Under the pieces are notes generated by a model. That model was not told the origin of the DNA, did no database searches, and saw nothing but the letters and a program-made list of their open reading frames with translations. DNA of 43,191 nt from NCBI RefSeq assembly GCF_000372465.1, contig NZ_AQUZ01000069.1:1-43191 (forward strand). Direction: 5' to 3'. Below, piece after piece: positions 24,450 through 32,284 of the stretch; position 1 is the first letter of the stretch; each line of letters opens with the position of its first letter. Position numbers and translations under genes: made by a program. The DNA comes from Kribbella catacumbae DSM 19601 (GTDB lineage: Bacteria > Actinomycetota > Actinomycetes > Propionibacteriales > Kribbellaceae).

Positions 24450-24887
24450 CTAGTTGGGGCTGATGAGTTTTACGGCGGGGAAGTAGCCGCGGTAGCGGGC
24501 GGTGTCGCGGGTGAGGAGGCGGTAGCCGGCGATGGCCGCGTGGGCGCCTATGTAGAAGTCGGCGAGGGGTGAACGACGGGTGCCGCCTCGCCGCCGGTAG
24601 TCGAGGTAGGCCTTGCCGGCGAGGAATCCAGCCTCGAACGGCAGTGGTTCGCGGCGGAGGCCGGCGTCGTCGATCAGCTCGTCGAGCTCCTCGATGGAGG
24701 TGAAGTCGACCGAGATCTCGGCGTAGATGATCGGGTTGATGACGAGCGGGCCCGCGTCCGCGGCCTCGGCGATGGCTTCAGCGGACCAGTCGGCCCACTT
24801 CGGGTCGTCTGTCGTGAGGTCGAGGATGACGCAGGCGTCGACCATGGTGGCCTGTGGCCGGACCAGAGAGAGCTCAGTCCTCGCCAC
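24450..24887 (-). CDS. VapC-type PIN-domain toxin
   Basis: PIN-domain ribonuclease, the toxin of a type II pair, expected to cleave RNA. Catalytic acids are visible: Asp in VDACVILDL, Glu in YAEISVDF, Asp in SPLADFYIGAHA and Asp in LLTRDTARY. Length is 145 residues from GTG 24887, which overlaps the antitoxin gene by 14 bases; ATG 24845 would give 131 residues and starts directly at VDACVIL. Neither has a strong ribosome binding site, which suggests translation coupled to the antitoxin. The cognate partner is the AbrB-type gene upstream. Confidence 0.87.
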   Translation of the reverse strand: MARTELSLVRPQATMVDACVILDLTTDDPKWADWSAEAIAEAADAGPLVINPIIYAEISVDFTSIEELDELIDDAGLRREPLPFEAGFLAGKAYLDYRRRGGTRRSPLADFYIGAHAAIAGYRLLTRDTARYRGYFPAVKLISPN

Positions 24888-25104
24888 GGAGCAGATCCAT
24901 GATCTCGTCGGTGCTCATCCCGCTGGACCCGCGACCGCGGAGCCGGGCGGCCACCCGGCTGCCGTGGGAGTTGTTGTTCTTCGCGCGGACGATGTGCACG
25001 GTGTTGCCCTGGATGACGAACTCGACCTCGTCGCCCTCGTGCAGGCCGAGGTGTTCGCGCACCTCGACCGGCACCGTCAGCTGCCCCTTGGACCTGAGCC
25101 GCAT
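24874..25104 (-). CDS. AbrB/MazE-type antitoxin
   Basis: A 76-residue DNA-binding antitoxin with an N-terminal swapped-hairpin AbrB/SpoVT fold: MRLRSKGQLTVPVEVREHLG followed by LHEGDEVEFVIQGNTVHIVR. The C-terminal tail (RGRGSSGMSTDEIMDLLRGED) is the usual toxin-binding segment that would wrap the PIN toxin. ATG 25104 is clearly right, with AAGGAGG five bases upstream; the longer frame to 25161 would include the operator. It overlaps the toxin gene, and a perfect inverted repeat upstream is a likely autoregulatory site. Confidence 0.9.
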   Translation of the reverse strand: MRLRSKGQLTVPVEVREHLGLHEGDEVEFVIQGNTVHIVRAKNNNSHGSRVAARLRGRGSSGMSTDEIMDLLRGED

Positions 25105-25121
25105 GCTGCCTCCTTCTGGTA

Positions 25122-25143
25122 AGAATCCGACCAGTTGGATTCT
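25122..25143. promoter_or_regulatory. Operator-like inverted repeat of the toxin-antitoxin pair
   Basis: AGAATCC (25122-25128), an 8-bp spacer, then GGATTCT (25137-25143): a perfect 7-bp inverted repeat ending 18 bp before the antitoxin start. Position and symmetry fit binding by the AbrB-type antitoxin for autorepression. Confidence 0.6.
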
Positions 25144-25228
25144 ACCCGAGACGCCGGTCACAGAGGGTGCTGGATGTCACCTGGGTGGTGCGTACCAGCG
25201 GTGGGGTGGTTCGGCCTACGGTTGAGGG

Positions 25229-26809
25229 ATGAGTCATCAGACCGAGTCGGGATGGGACTTCGAGCCGGTCTATGGACCTGAGCGGCTCGAAGGGTTCGAT
25301 GCTGGGCAGAAGCTGGGCGTGCCGGGGGAGTACCCGTTCACCCGGGGCGTCTACCCGACCATGTACACGCAGCGGCCGTGGACCATGCGCCAGTACGCCG
25401 GGTTCGGCACCGCGGCCGAGTCGAACCAGCGGTACCACCAGCTGATCGACGCCGGCACGATGGGGCTGTCGGTCGCGTTCGACCTGCCGACCCAGATGGG
25501 CTACGACTCCGACGCGGAGCTCGCGCACGGCGAGGTCGGCAAGGTCGGGGTGGCGATCGACTCGATCGACGACATGCGGGTGCTGTTCGACCGGATCCCG
25601 CTGGACCAGGTGTCCACCTCGATGACGATCAACGCGCCCGGCTCGGTGCTGTTGCTGCTCTACCAACTGGTCGCCGAGGAGCAGGGCGTGTCCGGTGACA
25701 AGCTCACCGGCACGATCCAGAACGACGTACTGAAGGAGTACATCGCCCGCGGCACCTACATCTACCCGCCGAAGGAGTCGCTGCGGCTGATCAGCGACAT
25801 CTTCGCCTACTGCCAGACCGAGCTGCCGCGCTGGAACACGATCTCCATCTCCGGCTACCACATGGCCGAGGCCGGCGCGACGCCCGCGCAGGAGATCGCC
25901 TTCACGCTGGCCGACGGCATCGAATACGTCCGTACCGCGGTCGCGGCCGGCCTCGACGTGGACACCTTCGCGCCGCGGCTGTCGTTCTTCTTCGTCTCCC
26001 GGACGACCCTGCTCGAGGAGGTCGCCAAGTTCCGCGCGGCCCGGCGGATCTGGGCGCAGGTGATGCGGGACGAGTTCGGCGCGAAGAACCCCAAGTCGTT
26101 GATGTTGCGGTTCCACACCCAGACGGCCGGCGTCCAGCTGACCGCCCAGCAGCCCGAGGTCAACCTCGTCCGGGTCGCGATCCAGGGCCTTGCCGCAGTA
26201 CTCGGTGGGACGCAGTCACTGCACACCAACTCGTACGACGAAGCGATCGCGCTGCCGACCGAGAAGGCGGCGCGGCTCGCGTTGCGCACGCAGCAGGTGC
26301 TCGCCTACGAGACCGACATCACCGCGACCGTGGATCCCTTCGCCGGCTCGTACGTGGTCGAGTCGCTCACCGACGAGGTGGAGGCGGCCGCGCGCGAGCT
26401 GATGGATCAGGTGGAGGAGTTCGGTGGCGCCGTCGCGGCCATCGAGAAGGGCTTCCAGAAGCAGGAGATCGAGCGGTCGGCGTACCGGATCGCGCAGCAG
26501 ATCGACTCGGCCGAGCGCGTCGTCGTCGGGCTGAACAAGTACAAGGTCGCCGAGGAGGATCCGTACGAACCGCTCCGGGTCGACCCGGCGATCGAGGCGC
26601 AGCAGGTCGAGCGGCTCGCCAAGCTCCGCGCCGAACGCGATCAGGCGGCCGTCGACAAGGCGCTCACCGACCTGCAGAACGCTGCCCGGGGCAACGACAA
26701 CTGCCTCTACCCGATGAAGGAAGCCCTGAAGGCCCGCGCCACGGTCGGCGAGGTCTGTAACGCCCTCCGCGCAGTCTGGGGCGGCTACGTCCCCGCCGAC
26801 ACTTTCTAG
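25229..26809 (+). CDS. Methylmalonyl-CoA mutase large-subunit protein without B12 domain
   Basis: TIM-barrel catalytic subunit of the acyl-CoA mutase family, 526 residues, lacking the C-terminal cobalamin-binding domain; a separate small B12-binding subunit must be encoded elsewhere. Tyr56 (MRQYAGFGTAAESN) and Arg174 (EYIARGTYIYPP) correspond to the two residues that mark methylmalonyl-CoA mutases; isobutyryl-CoA mutases carry Phe and Gln there. This predicts methylmalonyl-CoA/succinyl-CoA isomerisation. HTQTAGVQLTAQQPEVNLVR and GTQSLHTNSYDEA are family signatures. No ribosome binding site precedes ATG 25229, but TACGGT (25217-25222) lies six bases before it, so the mRNA may be leaderless. 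It is convergent with an M20 amidohydrolase. Confidence 0.92.
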   Translation: MSHQTESGWDFEPVYGPERLEGFDAGQKLGVPGEYPFTRGVYPTMYTQRPWTMRQYAGFGTAAESNQRYHQLIDAGTMGLSVAFDLPTQMGYDSDAELAHGEVGKVGVAIDSIDDMRVLFDRIPLDQVSTSMTINAPGSVLLLLYQLVAEEQGVSGDKLTGTIQNDVLKEYIARGTYIYPPKESLRLISDIFAYCQTELPRWNTISISGYHMAEAGATPAQEIAFTLADGIEYVRTAVAAGLDVDTFAPRLSFFFVSRTTLLEEVAKFRAARRIWAQVMRDEFGAKNPKSLMLRFHTQTAGVQLTAQQPEVNLVRVAIQGLAAVLGGTQSLHTNSYDEAIALPTEKAARLALRTQQVLAYETDITATVDPFAGSYVVESLTDEVEAAARELMDQVEEFGGAVAAIEKGFQKQEIERSAYRIAQQIDSAERVVVGLNKYKVAEEDPYEPLRVDPAIEAQQVERLAKLRAERDQAAVDKALTDLQNAARGNDNCLYPMKEALKARATVGEVCNALRAVWGGYVPADTF

Positions 26810-26813
26810 TTCT

Positions 26814-26913
26814 GTCCCGACCGACAGGACATAGTCGGTCGGGCGGCGGTGCGCCACGCTCAGTGGAGCGGTGGTCGGCCGCAGAACGGGGACTATGTCC
26901 TGTCGGTCGGGAC
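26814..26913. terminator. Long inverted repeat between convergent genes
   Basis: Perfect 23-bp arms (26814-26836 and 26891-26913) are separated by 54 bp. The left arm also takes part in a second, local 9-bp repeat, CCCGACCGA (26817-26825) with TCGGTCGGG (26836-26844), so two mutually exclusive folds are possible. It fills the space between the mutase and M20 stop codons and is probably a bidirectional terminator. Confidence 0.65.
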
Positions 26914-26916
26914 GGA

Positions 26917-28104
26917 TCAGTCCAGCACGGCGGTTGCGGTTAGTAGCGTGGTGCCGAGGGAGATGGCGTCTTCGGAGGGGTTGAAGCCGGGGGTGTGCAG
27001 GTCGGCGGCGGTCTCCACGCCGATCGGCCGTACGCCGAGGCGTGCCATCGCGCCCGGGACGTGCTCCAGGTACCACGCGAAGTCCTCGCCGCCCAGACTC
27101 TGATCGGTCTGGGCGAGCGCGCCCGAGCCCATCGTCTGGTCGACGGCCGAGCGGAACACGTCGATCGCGCCGGCGTCGTTCATCACCGGCGGGACGCCAT
27201 GCGTGACCTCGGTGTCCACCTCCACGCCGTACGGCGCGACGAGTTGCTCCGCGAGCGTCGGGATCAGGTCGGCCGCGAAGCGCCAGGCGTTGACGTCCAG
27301 GCAGCGCAGCGTGCCCTCGGCCTCGCCGCGAGCCGGGATCGCGTTGGCCGCCGACCCGGACGTGATCCGGCCGAAGACCAGCGACATCCCCGCGCGCGGG
27401 TCGACCCTGCGTGACAGGGCGGCCGGCAGTTCGGTGACGAGAGATGCCAGCGCGTAGACGAGGTCGCCGGTCAAGTGCGGGCGCGACGTGTGCCCGCCCG
27501 GCCCGGTCAGCCGGATCAGGATCCGGTCGGCGGCGGCGGTCAAGGCGCCGGTCCGCAGGCCGACCTGGCCGACCTGCAGCCGGGGATCGCAGTGCAGCCC
27601 GTAGATCCGGCGCACGCCTTCGAGTCCACCAGCGGCGATCACGCCGAGCGCACCACCCGGCATGGCCTCCTCAGCCGGCTGGAAGATCAGCCGCACCCGA
27701 CGGTCAAGCAGACCGTCCTTGGCCATCCCGGCCAGCACCAGACCCGCGCCGAGGAGAGCAGCAGTGTGTACGTCGTGCCCGCACGCGTGCGCCGCTCCGT
27801 CGATCGTCGAGCGCCAAGCGACGTCTACCGCATCCGGTACGGGCAACGCGTCGATGTCGGCGCGCAACGCCACGCAGGTGTCGCCGGAGCCGATATCGCA
27901 GATCAGCCCGGTCCCGGTCGGCAGCACGCGAGGCGAGAGCCCTGCCTCGGTGAGCCGCCGCGCGAGCAGTTCCGTCGTCCGGACCTCATGCCAGCCGAGC
28001 TCGGGATGGGCATGCAGATCACGGCGTACCGCGACCGTCTCCGCCCGCACCTCGTCGACGCGAGCCTTCACGTCGGAGAGCCGCAGGCTGTGCGAAGTCG
28101 TCAT
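26917..28104 (-). CDS. M20-family amidohydrolase
   Basis: Di-metal peptidase/amidohydrolase of the M20D group (395 residues), related to N-acyl-amino acid and IAA-amino acid hydrolases. The catalytic core is visible: LRADIDALPV, HACGHDVHTA (metal Cys/His and Asp), PAEE (general base and metal Glu), GLHCDP, and GGEDFAWY near the C-terminus. The dimerisation domain (about residues 190-300) is intact. ATG 28104 has GGAGAA eight bases upstream. It is monocistronic and divergent from the nucleoside transporter operon across 238 bp. Substrate is unknown; N-acyl or amidated amino acids are the usual guess. Confidence 0.9.
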   Translation of the reverse strand: MTTSHSLRLSDVKARVDEVRAETVAVRRDLHAHPELGWHEVRTTELLARRLTEAGLSPRVLPTGTGLICDIGSGDTCVALRADIDALPVPDAVDVAWRSTIDGAAHACGHDVHTAALLGAGLVLAGMAKDGLLDRRVRLIFQPAEEAMPGGALGVIAAGGLEGVRRIYGLHCDPRLQVGQVGLRTGALTAAADRILIRLTGPGGHTSRPHLTGDLVYALASLVTELPAALSRRVDPRAGMSLVFGRITSGSAANAIPARGEAEGTLRCLDVNAWRFAADLIPTLAEQLVAPYGVEVDTEVTHGVPPVMNDAGAIDVFRSAVDQTMGSGALAQTDQSLGGEDFAWYLEHVPGAMARLGVRPIGVETAADLHTPGFNPSEDAISLGTTLLTATAVLD

Positions 28105-28249
28105 TCACTGATTCTCCATCACGCTCCCGGCCCGCTTGTCCGGGCCCTGCCGGGTGTCACGCTGTGTGATCACGGGGAGGCGGCCGGCAGATGTTTCGTT
28201 GCAATGCTTCTCGCGCCGATTACTTTCCGGTATCGAGGCCCTTGTACCG

Positions 28250-28278
28250 TTCAAAGAGGACAGGCTCGCACCTATAGT
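28250..28278 (+). promoter_or_regulatory. Promoter of the nucleoside uptake operon
   Basis: TTCAAA (28250-28255), a 17-bp spacer and TATAGT (28273-28278) make a good sigma-70-type promoter about 65 bp upstream of the lipoprotein start. A short palindrome, GTGATCAC (28166-28173), lies further upstream and could be an operator. Confidence 0.6.
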
Positions 28279-28342
28279 CTGCGGATGCGGCACCTGGGAA
28301 GGCTTGCCGATGACAGAACTTGGTCGACAAAGGAGACGTCCG

Positions 28343-29419
28343 GTGAAGAAGTACGTGCGGGGATTGGCGATCGTGGGCGTGCTGACGCTTGCCGTCGCCG
28401 CGTGTGGCAGCAAGCCGACTGACGACACGGCAGGCGGGGGCGCCAACAAGGACTTCAAGGCCTGCATGGTCTCCGACTCGGGCGGGTTCGACGACAAGTC
28501 GTTCAACCAGACCTCCTACGAGGGTTTCCAGGCCGCCGTCAAGGCGAAGGGCCTGACCGAGCAGAAGGTCGAGTCGAAGTCGGACAACGACTACCCGACC
28601 AACATGACCGCCATGATCAACGCCAAGTGCAAGGTGATCATCGCCGTCGGCTTCAAGCTGGAGGACGCCACCGACAAGGCGGCCGCGGCGAACCCGGAGG
28701 TCAAGTTCGCGATCGTCGACTCGGCCCCGCCGAAGCCGATCGCGAACGTCAAGCCGCTGGGCTTCAACACCGCCCAGTCCAGCTTCCAGGCCGGCTACCT
28801 GGCCGCCGCGATGTCCAAGAGCGGCAAGGTCGGCACCTTCGGTGGCATCAAGATCCCGCCGGTGACCATCTTCATGGACGGTTTCGCCGAGGGCGTGCGC
28901 TACTACAACAAGCAGAAGTCGAAGAACGTTCAGGTGCTCGGCTGGGACGACGCCAAGCAGGCCGGTCTGTTCACCGGTAGCTTCGAGGACAAGGCCAAGG
29001 GCCAGAACACCGGCCAGAACCTGATCACCCAGGGCGCCGACATCATCTTCCCGGTGGCCGGCCCGTCCGGTCTGGGCGGTCTGCAGGCGGCCAAGGCCAG
29101 CGCCGGCAAGGTCAACGCGATCTGGGTCGACACCGACGGCTGCGTCAGCGCCGCGGAGTACTGCTCGGTGCTGATCTCCAGCGTCAAGAAGGGCATGGAC
29201 GTCGCCGTTCAGGACGCGGTCACCTCGGTGGTCGACAACAAGTTCGACAACAAGCAGTTCATCGGCACGCTGGAGAACGGCGGCACCGCGCTGGCGCCGT
29301 TCCACGAGTTCGACAGCAAGGTCCCGGCCGAGCTGAAGACCGAGCTGGACCAGATCAAGGCCGACATCATCGGCGGCAAGATCGTGCTGGAATCCAAGGC
29401 GCAGCCCAAGGCGTCCTGA
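28343..29419 (+). CDS. BMP-family nucleoside-binding lipoprotein
   Basis: Substrate-binding lipoprotein of a nucleoside ABC importer (358 residues), held on the outer face of the membrane. The signal peptide ends in a lipobox, LAVAAC, with Cys21 as the lipidated residue. The mature part shows the BMP/PnrA pattern DSGGFDDKSFNQTSYEGF and later GADIIFPVAGPSGLGGLQAA and WVDTDG. GTG 28343 is chosen since AAAGGAG lies seven bases upstream; an in-frame ATG at 28310 would add 11 residues before the signal peptide. It is followed by a hairpin and then by the ATPase and permease genes of the same system. Confidence 0.93.
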   Translation: MKKYVRGLAIVGVLTLAVAACGSKPTDDTAGGGANKDFKACMVSDSGGFDDKSFNQTSYEGFQAAVKAKGLTEQKVESKSDNDYPTNMTAMINAKCKVIIAVGFKLEDATDKAAAANPEVKFAIVDSAPPKPIANVKPLGFNTAQSSFQAGYLAAAMSKSGKVGTFGGIKIPPVTIFMDGFAEGVRYYNKQKSKNVQVLGWDDAKQAGLFTGSFEDKAKGQNTGQNLITQGADIIFPVAGPSGLGGLQAAKASAGKVNAIWVDTDGCVSAAEYCSVLISSVKKGMDVAVQDAVTSVVDNKFDNKQFIGTLENGGTALAPFHEFDSKVPAELKTELDQIKADIIGGKIVLESKAQPKAS

Positions 29420-29442
29420 TCCACTCAGGCGCGTAGTACGGT

Positions 29443-29490
29443 GCGAGCCAGGCAGGCAGGGCCCTTCGGGGCACGGCCTTCCTGGCTCGC
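29443..29490 (+). terminator. Attenuating hairpin between lipoprotein and ATPase genes
   Basis: GCGAGCCAGG (29443-29452) pairs perfectly with CCTGGCTCGC (29481-29490), with further pairing possible in the loop. It may partly terminate transcription or protect the 3' end of the lipoprotein mRNA, giving more binding protein than transporter; this is an inference. Confidence 0.55.
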
Positions 29491-29527
29491 CGTCTGAAGG
29501 CTGTGTCTACGAAGGGGGCATGCCCGC

Positions 29528-31078
29528 ATGCATCTAGAGCTCTCGGGGCTGACCAAGAGTTTCGGCTCCCTGGTCGCCAACGACCAGATCGACCTGGTGA
29601 TCTCCCCGGGTGAGATCCACTGCCTGCTCGGCGAGAACGGGGCCGGCAAGTCCACCCTGATGAACATGCTCTATGGGCTGCTGCAGCCCGATTCCGGCGA
29701 GATCGTGATCGACGGCGAGAAGGTCGCGATCACCTCGCCGAGCGACGCGATCAAGCACCGCATCGGGATGGTGCACCAGCACTTCATGCTGGTGCCGGTC
29801 TTCACCGTCGCGGAGAACATCATGCTCGGCCGGGAGAACACCCACCCCGGCGGCGTGCTGGACCGCAAGAAGGCCAACGCGCTGGTCACCGAGCTGTCCG
29901 AGCGGTACGGGTTCGAGGTGAACCCCGAGGCGATGGTCGAGGACATCCCGGTCGGCGTCCAGCAGCGGGTGGAGATCATCAAGGCGCTCACCAACGACGC
30001 CCGGGTGCTGATCCTGGACGAGCCGACCGCGGTCCTGACGCCGGCCGAGATCGACGAGCTGATCGCGGTGATGCGGCAGCTGAAGGAGAACGGCACCTCG
30101 ATCGTCTTCATCACCCACAAGCTCAAAGAGGTCAAGGCGATCGCGGACAAGATCACCGTGATCCGCCGTGGCAAGGTGGTCGGCCAGGCCGAGCCGTCCG
30201 CGTCCGAGGAAGAGCTCGCCGAGCTGATGGTCGGCCGCGCCGTCGACCTCGTCGTCGACAAGGAGCCCGCCCAGCCAGGCGAACCGGTACTGCGGATCGA
30301 AGGCCTGACCGTGATCGACGAGCGTGGGTTCACCGCCGTCGACGGGGTGGACCTGGAGGTCCGCGCGGGCGAGATCCTGGCCGTGGCCGGTGTCCAGGGC
30401 AACGGCCAGACCGAGCTCGCCGAGGCGCTGCTCGGGCTGACCCCGATCGCGGCCGGCCGGATCTCGCTGGACGGCAAGGACCTGACCGGGGTGACCACCC
30501 GGCAGCGGCTCGACGCCGGCATCGGTTACATCCCCGAGGACCGCGGACATGACGGTTTCGTCGGCTCGTTCAGCGTGGCTGAGAACCTGGTCCTCGACCT
30601 GTTCCGGCGGGAGCCGTTCGGCAAGGGCCTGAGGCTGCGTACCGACGAGATCGAGAAGAACGCGAACGAACGGATCGAGGAGTTCGACATCCGCACCCAG
30701 GGCGCGGACCTGCCGGTCTCGTCGCTGTCCGGCGGCAACCAGCAGAAAGTGGTGCTGGCTCGCGAGCTGTCCAGACCGGTGAAGCTGCTGGTCGCCTCGC
30801 AGCCCACCCGCGGTGTCGACGTCGGCTCGATCGAGTTCCTGCACACCCGGATCGTGAAGGAACGGGACCAGGGCACCGCCGTCTTGATCGTGTCCACCGA
30901 GCTGGACGAGATCGCCGCTTTGTCCGACCGGGTCGCGGTGATGTACCGCGGCAAGGTGGTCGGCGTCGTACCGTCCGACACGCCTCGCGACGAGCTCGGC
31001 CTGATGATGGCCGGCGTGCCCCGGACCGAGGCACACGAAGTCGCGATCGAGAACCCGACCACGTTGGGAACCATCTAG
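29528..31078 (+). CDS. Nucleoside ABC transporter dual ATPase
   Basis: Cytoplasmic ATPase with two fused nucleotide-binding domains (516 residues), as in the NupO/RbsA type. Domain one has Walker A GENGAGKST, a Q-loop at MVHQHFM and Walker B VLILDEPTAVLTP. Domain two (from about residue 255) has a degenerate Walker A, GVQGNGQTEL, which lacks the Lys-Ser/Thr pair, with signature LSGGNQQKVVLARELS; one active site is thus probably impaired, as is normal for the family. The Walker B end of domain two, LLVASQPTRGVD, has Gln where Glu would be catalytic. The stop codon touches the next start (TAGATG), so the permease is coupled. Confidence 0.93.
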   Translation: MHLELSGLTKSFGSLVANDQIDLVISPGEIHCLLGENGAGKSTLMNMLYGLLQPDSGEIVIDGEKVAITSPSDAIKHRIGMVHQHFMLVPVFTVAENIMLGRENTHPGGVLDRKKANALVTELSERYGFEVNPEAMVEDIPVGVQQRVEIIKALTNDARVLILDEPTAVLTPAEIDELIAVMRQLKENGTSIVFITHKLKEVKAIADKITVIRRGKVVGQAEPSASEEELAELMVGRAVDLVVDKEPAQPGEPVLRIEGLTVIDERGFTAVDGVDLEVRAGEILAVAGVQGNGQTELAEALLGLTPIAAGRISLDGKDLTGVTTRQRLDAGIGYIPEDRGHDGFVGSFSVAENLVLDLFRREPFGKGLRLRTDEIEKNANERIEEFDIRTQGADLPVSSLSGGNQQKVVLARELSRPVKLLVASQPTRGVDVGSIEFLHTRIVKERDQGTAVLIVSTELDEIAALSDRVAVMYRGKVVGVVPSDTPRDELGLMMAGVPRTEAHEVAIENPTTLGTI

Positions 31079-32284
31079 ATGAGCACCGACACAACCACAG
31101 AGCCGGCGCAGGTACCGGCCGGGCCGGGCGACCAGTCAAGGCGTTCCGGGCTGCCCAGCTGGGCGGTCCAGGGGCTGGTCTCGCTGAGCGCGATCCTGCT
31201 GGCGCTGCTGGTCGGCGCCGTCTTGATCATCATCGGTGACGACCAGGTGAAGGCGGCGTTGGGCTACTTCGGCGCCGCGCCGATGGACACCTTCTCGGCC
31301 GCTTTCAGTGCCGTCGGCAACGCCTACAAGGCACTCGCCGTCGGCGCTCTCGGCGGGGTCACCCCGATCACGGAGTCGCTGACGGCGGCGACCCCGTTGA
31401 TCTGTGGCGGTCTGGCCGTCTCGCTGGCGTTCCGTACCGGCCTGTTCAACATCGGTGCCCAGGGCCAGCTGATCGTCGGCGCGATCCTGGCCGCCTGGGT
31501 CGGGTTCGCCTGGCACCTGCCGCCCGGCATCCACCTGATCGCCGCGATCCTGGCCGGCCTGGTCGGCGGCGCGATCTGGGGCGGCGTGGTCGGTCTGCTG
31601 AAGGCGCGCACCGGCGCACACGAGGTGATCGTCACGATCATGCTCAACTACGTCGCTATCTACCTGCTCCAGTGGTTGCTGACGACAACGACCTTCAAGC
31701 GGCCCGGTCGCGAGGACCCGATCAGCCCGATCGTGGACGCGAACGCGCAGTACCCGCAGTTCGGCAGCACCCGGTTGCACGTGGGCTTCTTCCTCGCGCT
31801 GGCCGCGGCCGCCTTCGTCTGGTGGCTGCTGAACCGTTCGACCATCGGCTTCGAGCTGCGCGCGGTCGGCGCCAACGCCGATGCCTCCCGTACTGCGGGG
31901 ATGTCGGTCGGCCGTGCGTACTTCATCGCGATGCTGGTGGCCGGAGCGCTGGCCGGGCTCGCGGGCAGTCAGCAGGTGCTCGGTACCGATCTGCCGCTGA
32001 CTGATGGCGTCGCCGCCTCAGTCGGCTTTGACTCGATCACGGTGGCGCTGCTGGGCCGCGGTACGCCGCTCGGAACCGTCCTGGCCGGTCTGCTCTTCGG
32101 CGCCCTCAACGCGGGCGGCCTGCAGATGCAGCTGCAGACCCAGACGCCGCTGACCCTGACTACCGTGCTGCAGGCCGTGATCGTGCTGTTCGTCGCCGCC
32201 CCGGCGCTGGTGCGTTCGGTCTTCCGCTTCCTGCCGAAGGAACGCGGCGTAGGGGCGGTCCTCGCGAAAGGCTGGAACGGATGA
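31079..32284 (+). CDS. Nucleoside ABC transporter permease (NupP-like)
   Basis: Membrane permease of 401 residues with about nine to ten hydrophobic segments, of the branched-chain/ribose-type permease family. The cytoplasmic coupling segment GFELRAVGANADASRTAGMSVGRA is the characteristic EAA-like loop, and FRTGLFNIGAQGQLIVGA marks the nucleoside branch. The N-terminal 25 residues are polar and disordered-looking. ATG follows the ATPase stop without a gap, and its end overlaps the second permease by four bases (ATGA). Together the two permeases form the channel for nucleosides delivered by the BMP lipoprotein. Confidence 0.92.
   Translation: MSTDTTTEPAQVPAGPGDQSRRSGLPSWAVQGLVSLSAILLALLVGAVLIIIGDDQVKAALGYFGAAPMDTFSAAFSAVGNAYKALAVGALGGVTPITESLTAATPLICGGLAVSLAFRTGLFNIGAQGQLIVGAILAAWVGFAWHLPPGIHLIAAILAGLVGGAIWGGVVGLLKARTGAHEVIVTIMLNYVAIYLLQWLLTTTTFKRPGREDPISPIVDANAQYPQFGSTRLHVGFFLALAAAAFVWWLLNRSTIGFELRAVGANADASRTAGMSVGRAYFIAMLVAGALAGLAGSQQVLGTDLPLTDGVAASVGFDSITVALLGRGTPLGTVLAGLLFGALNAGGLQMQLQTQTPLTLTTVLQAVIVLFVAAPALVRSVFRFLPKERGVGAVLAKGWNG

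Noticed and set aside
25162..25228. Cobalamin riboswitch upstream of the mutase gene
   Set aside because: The gap is only 67 bp and has no B12-box-like sequence; far too short for a cobalamin riboswitch.
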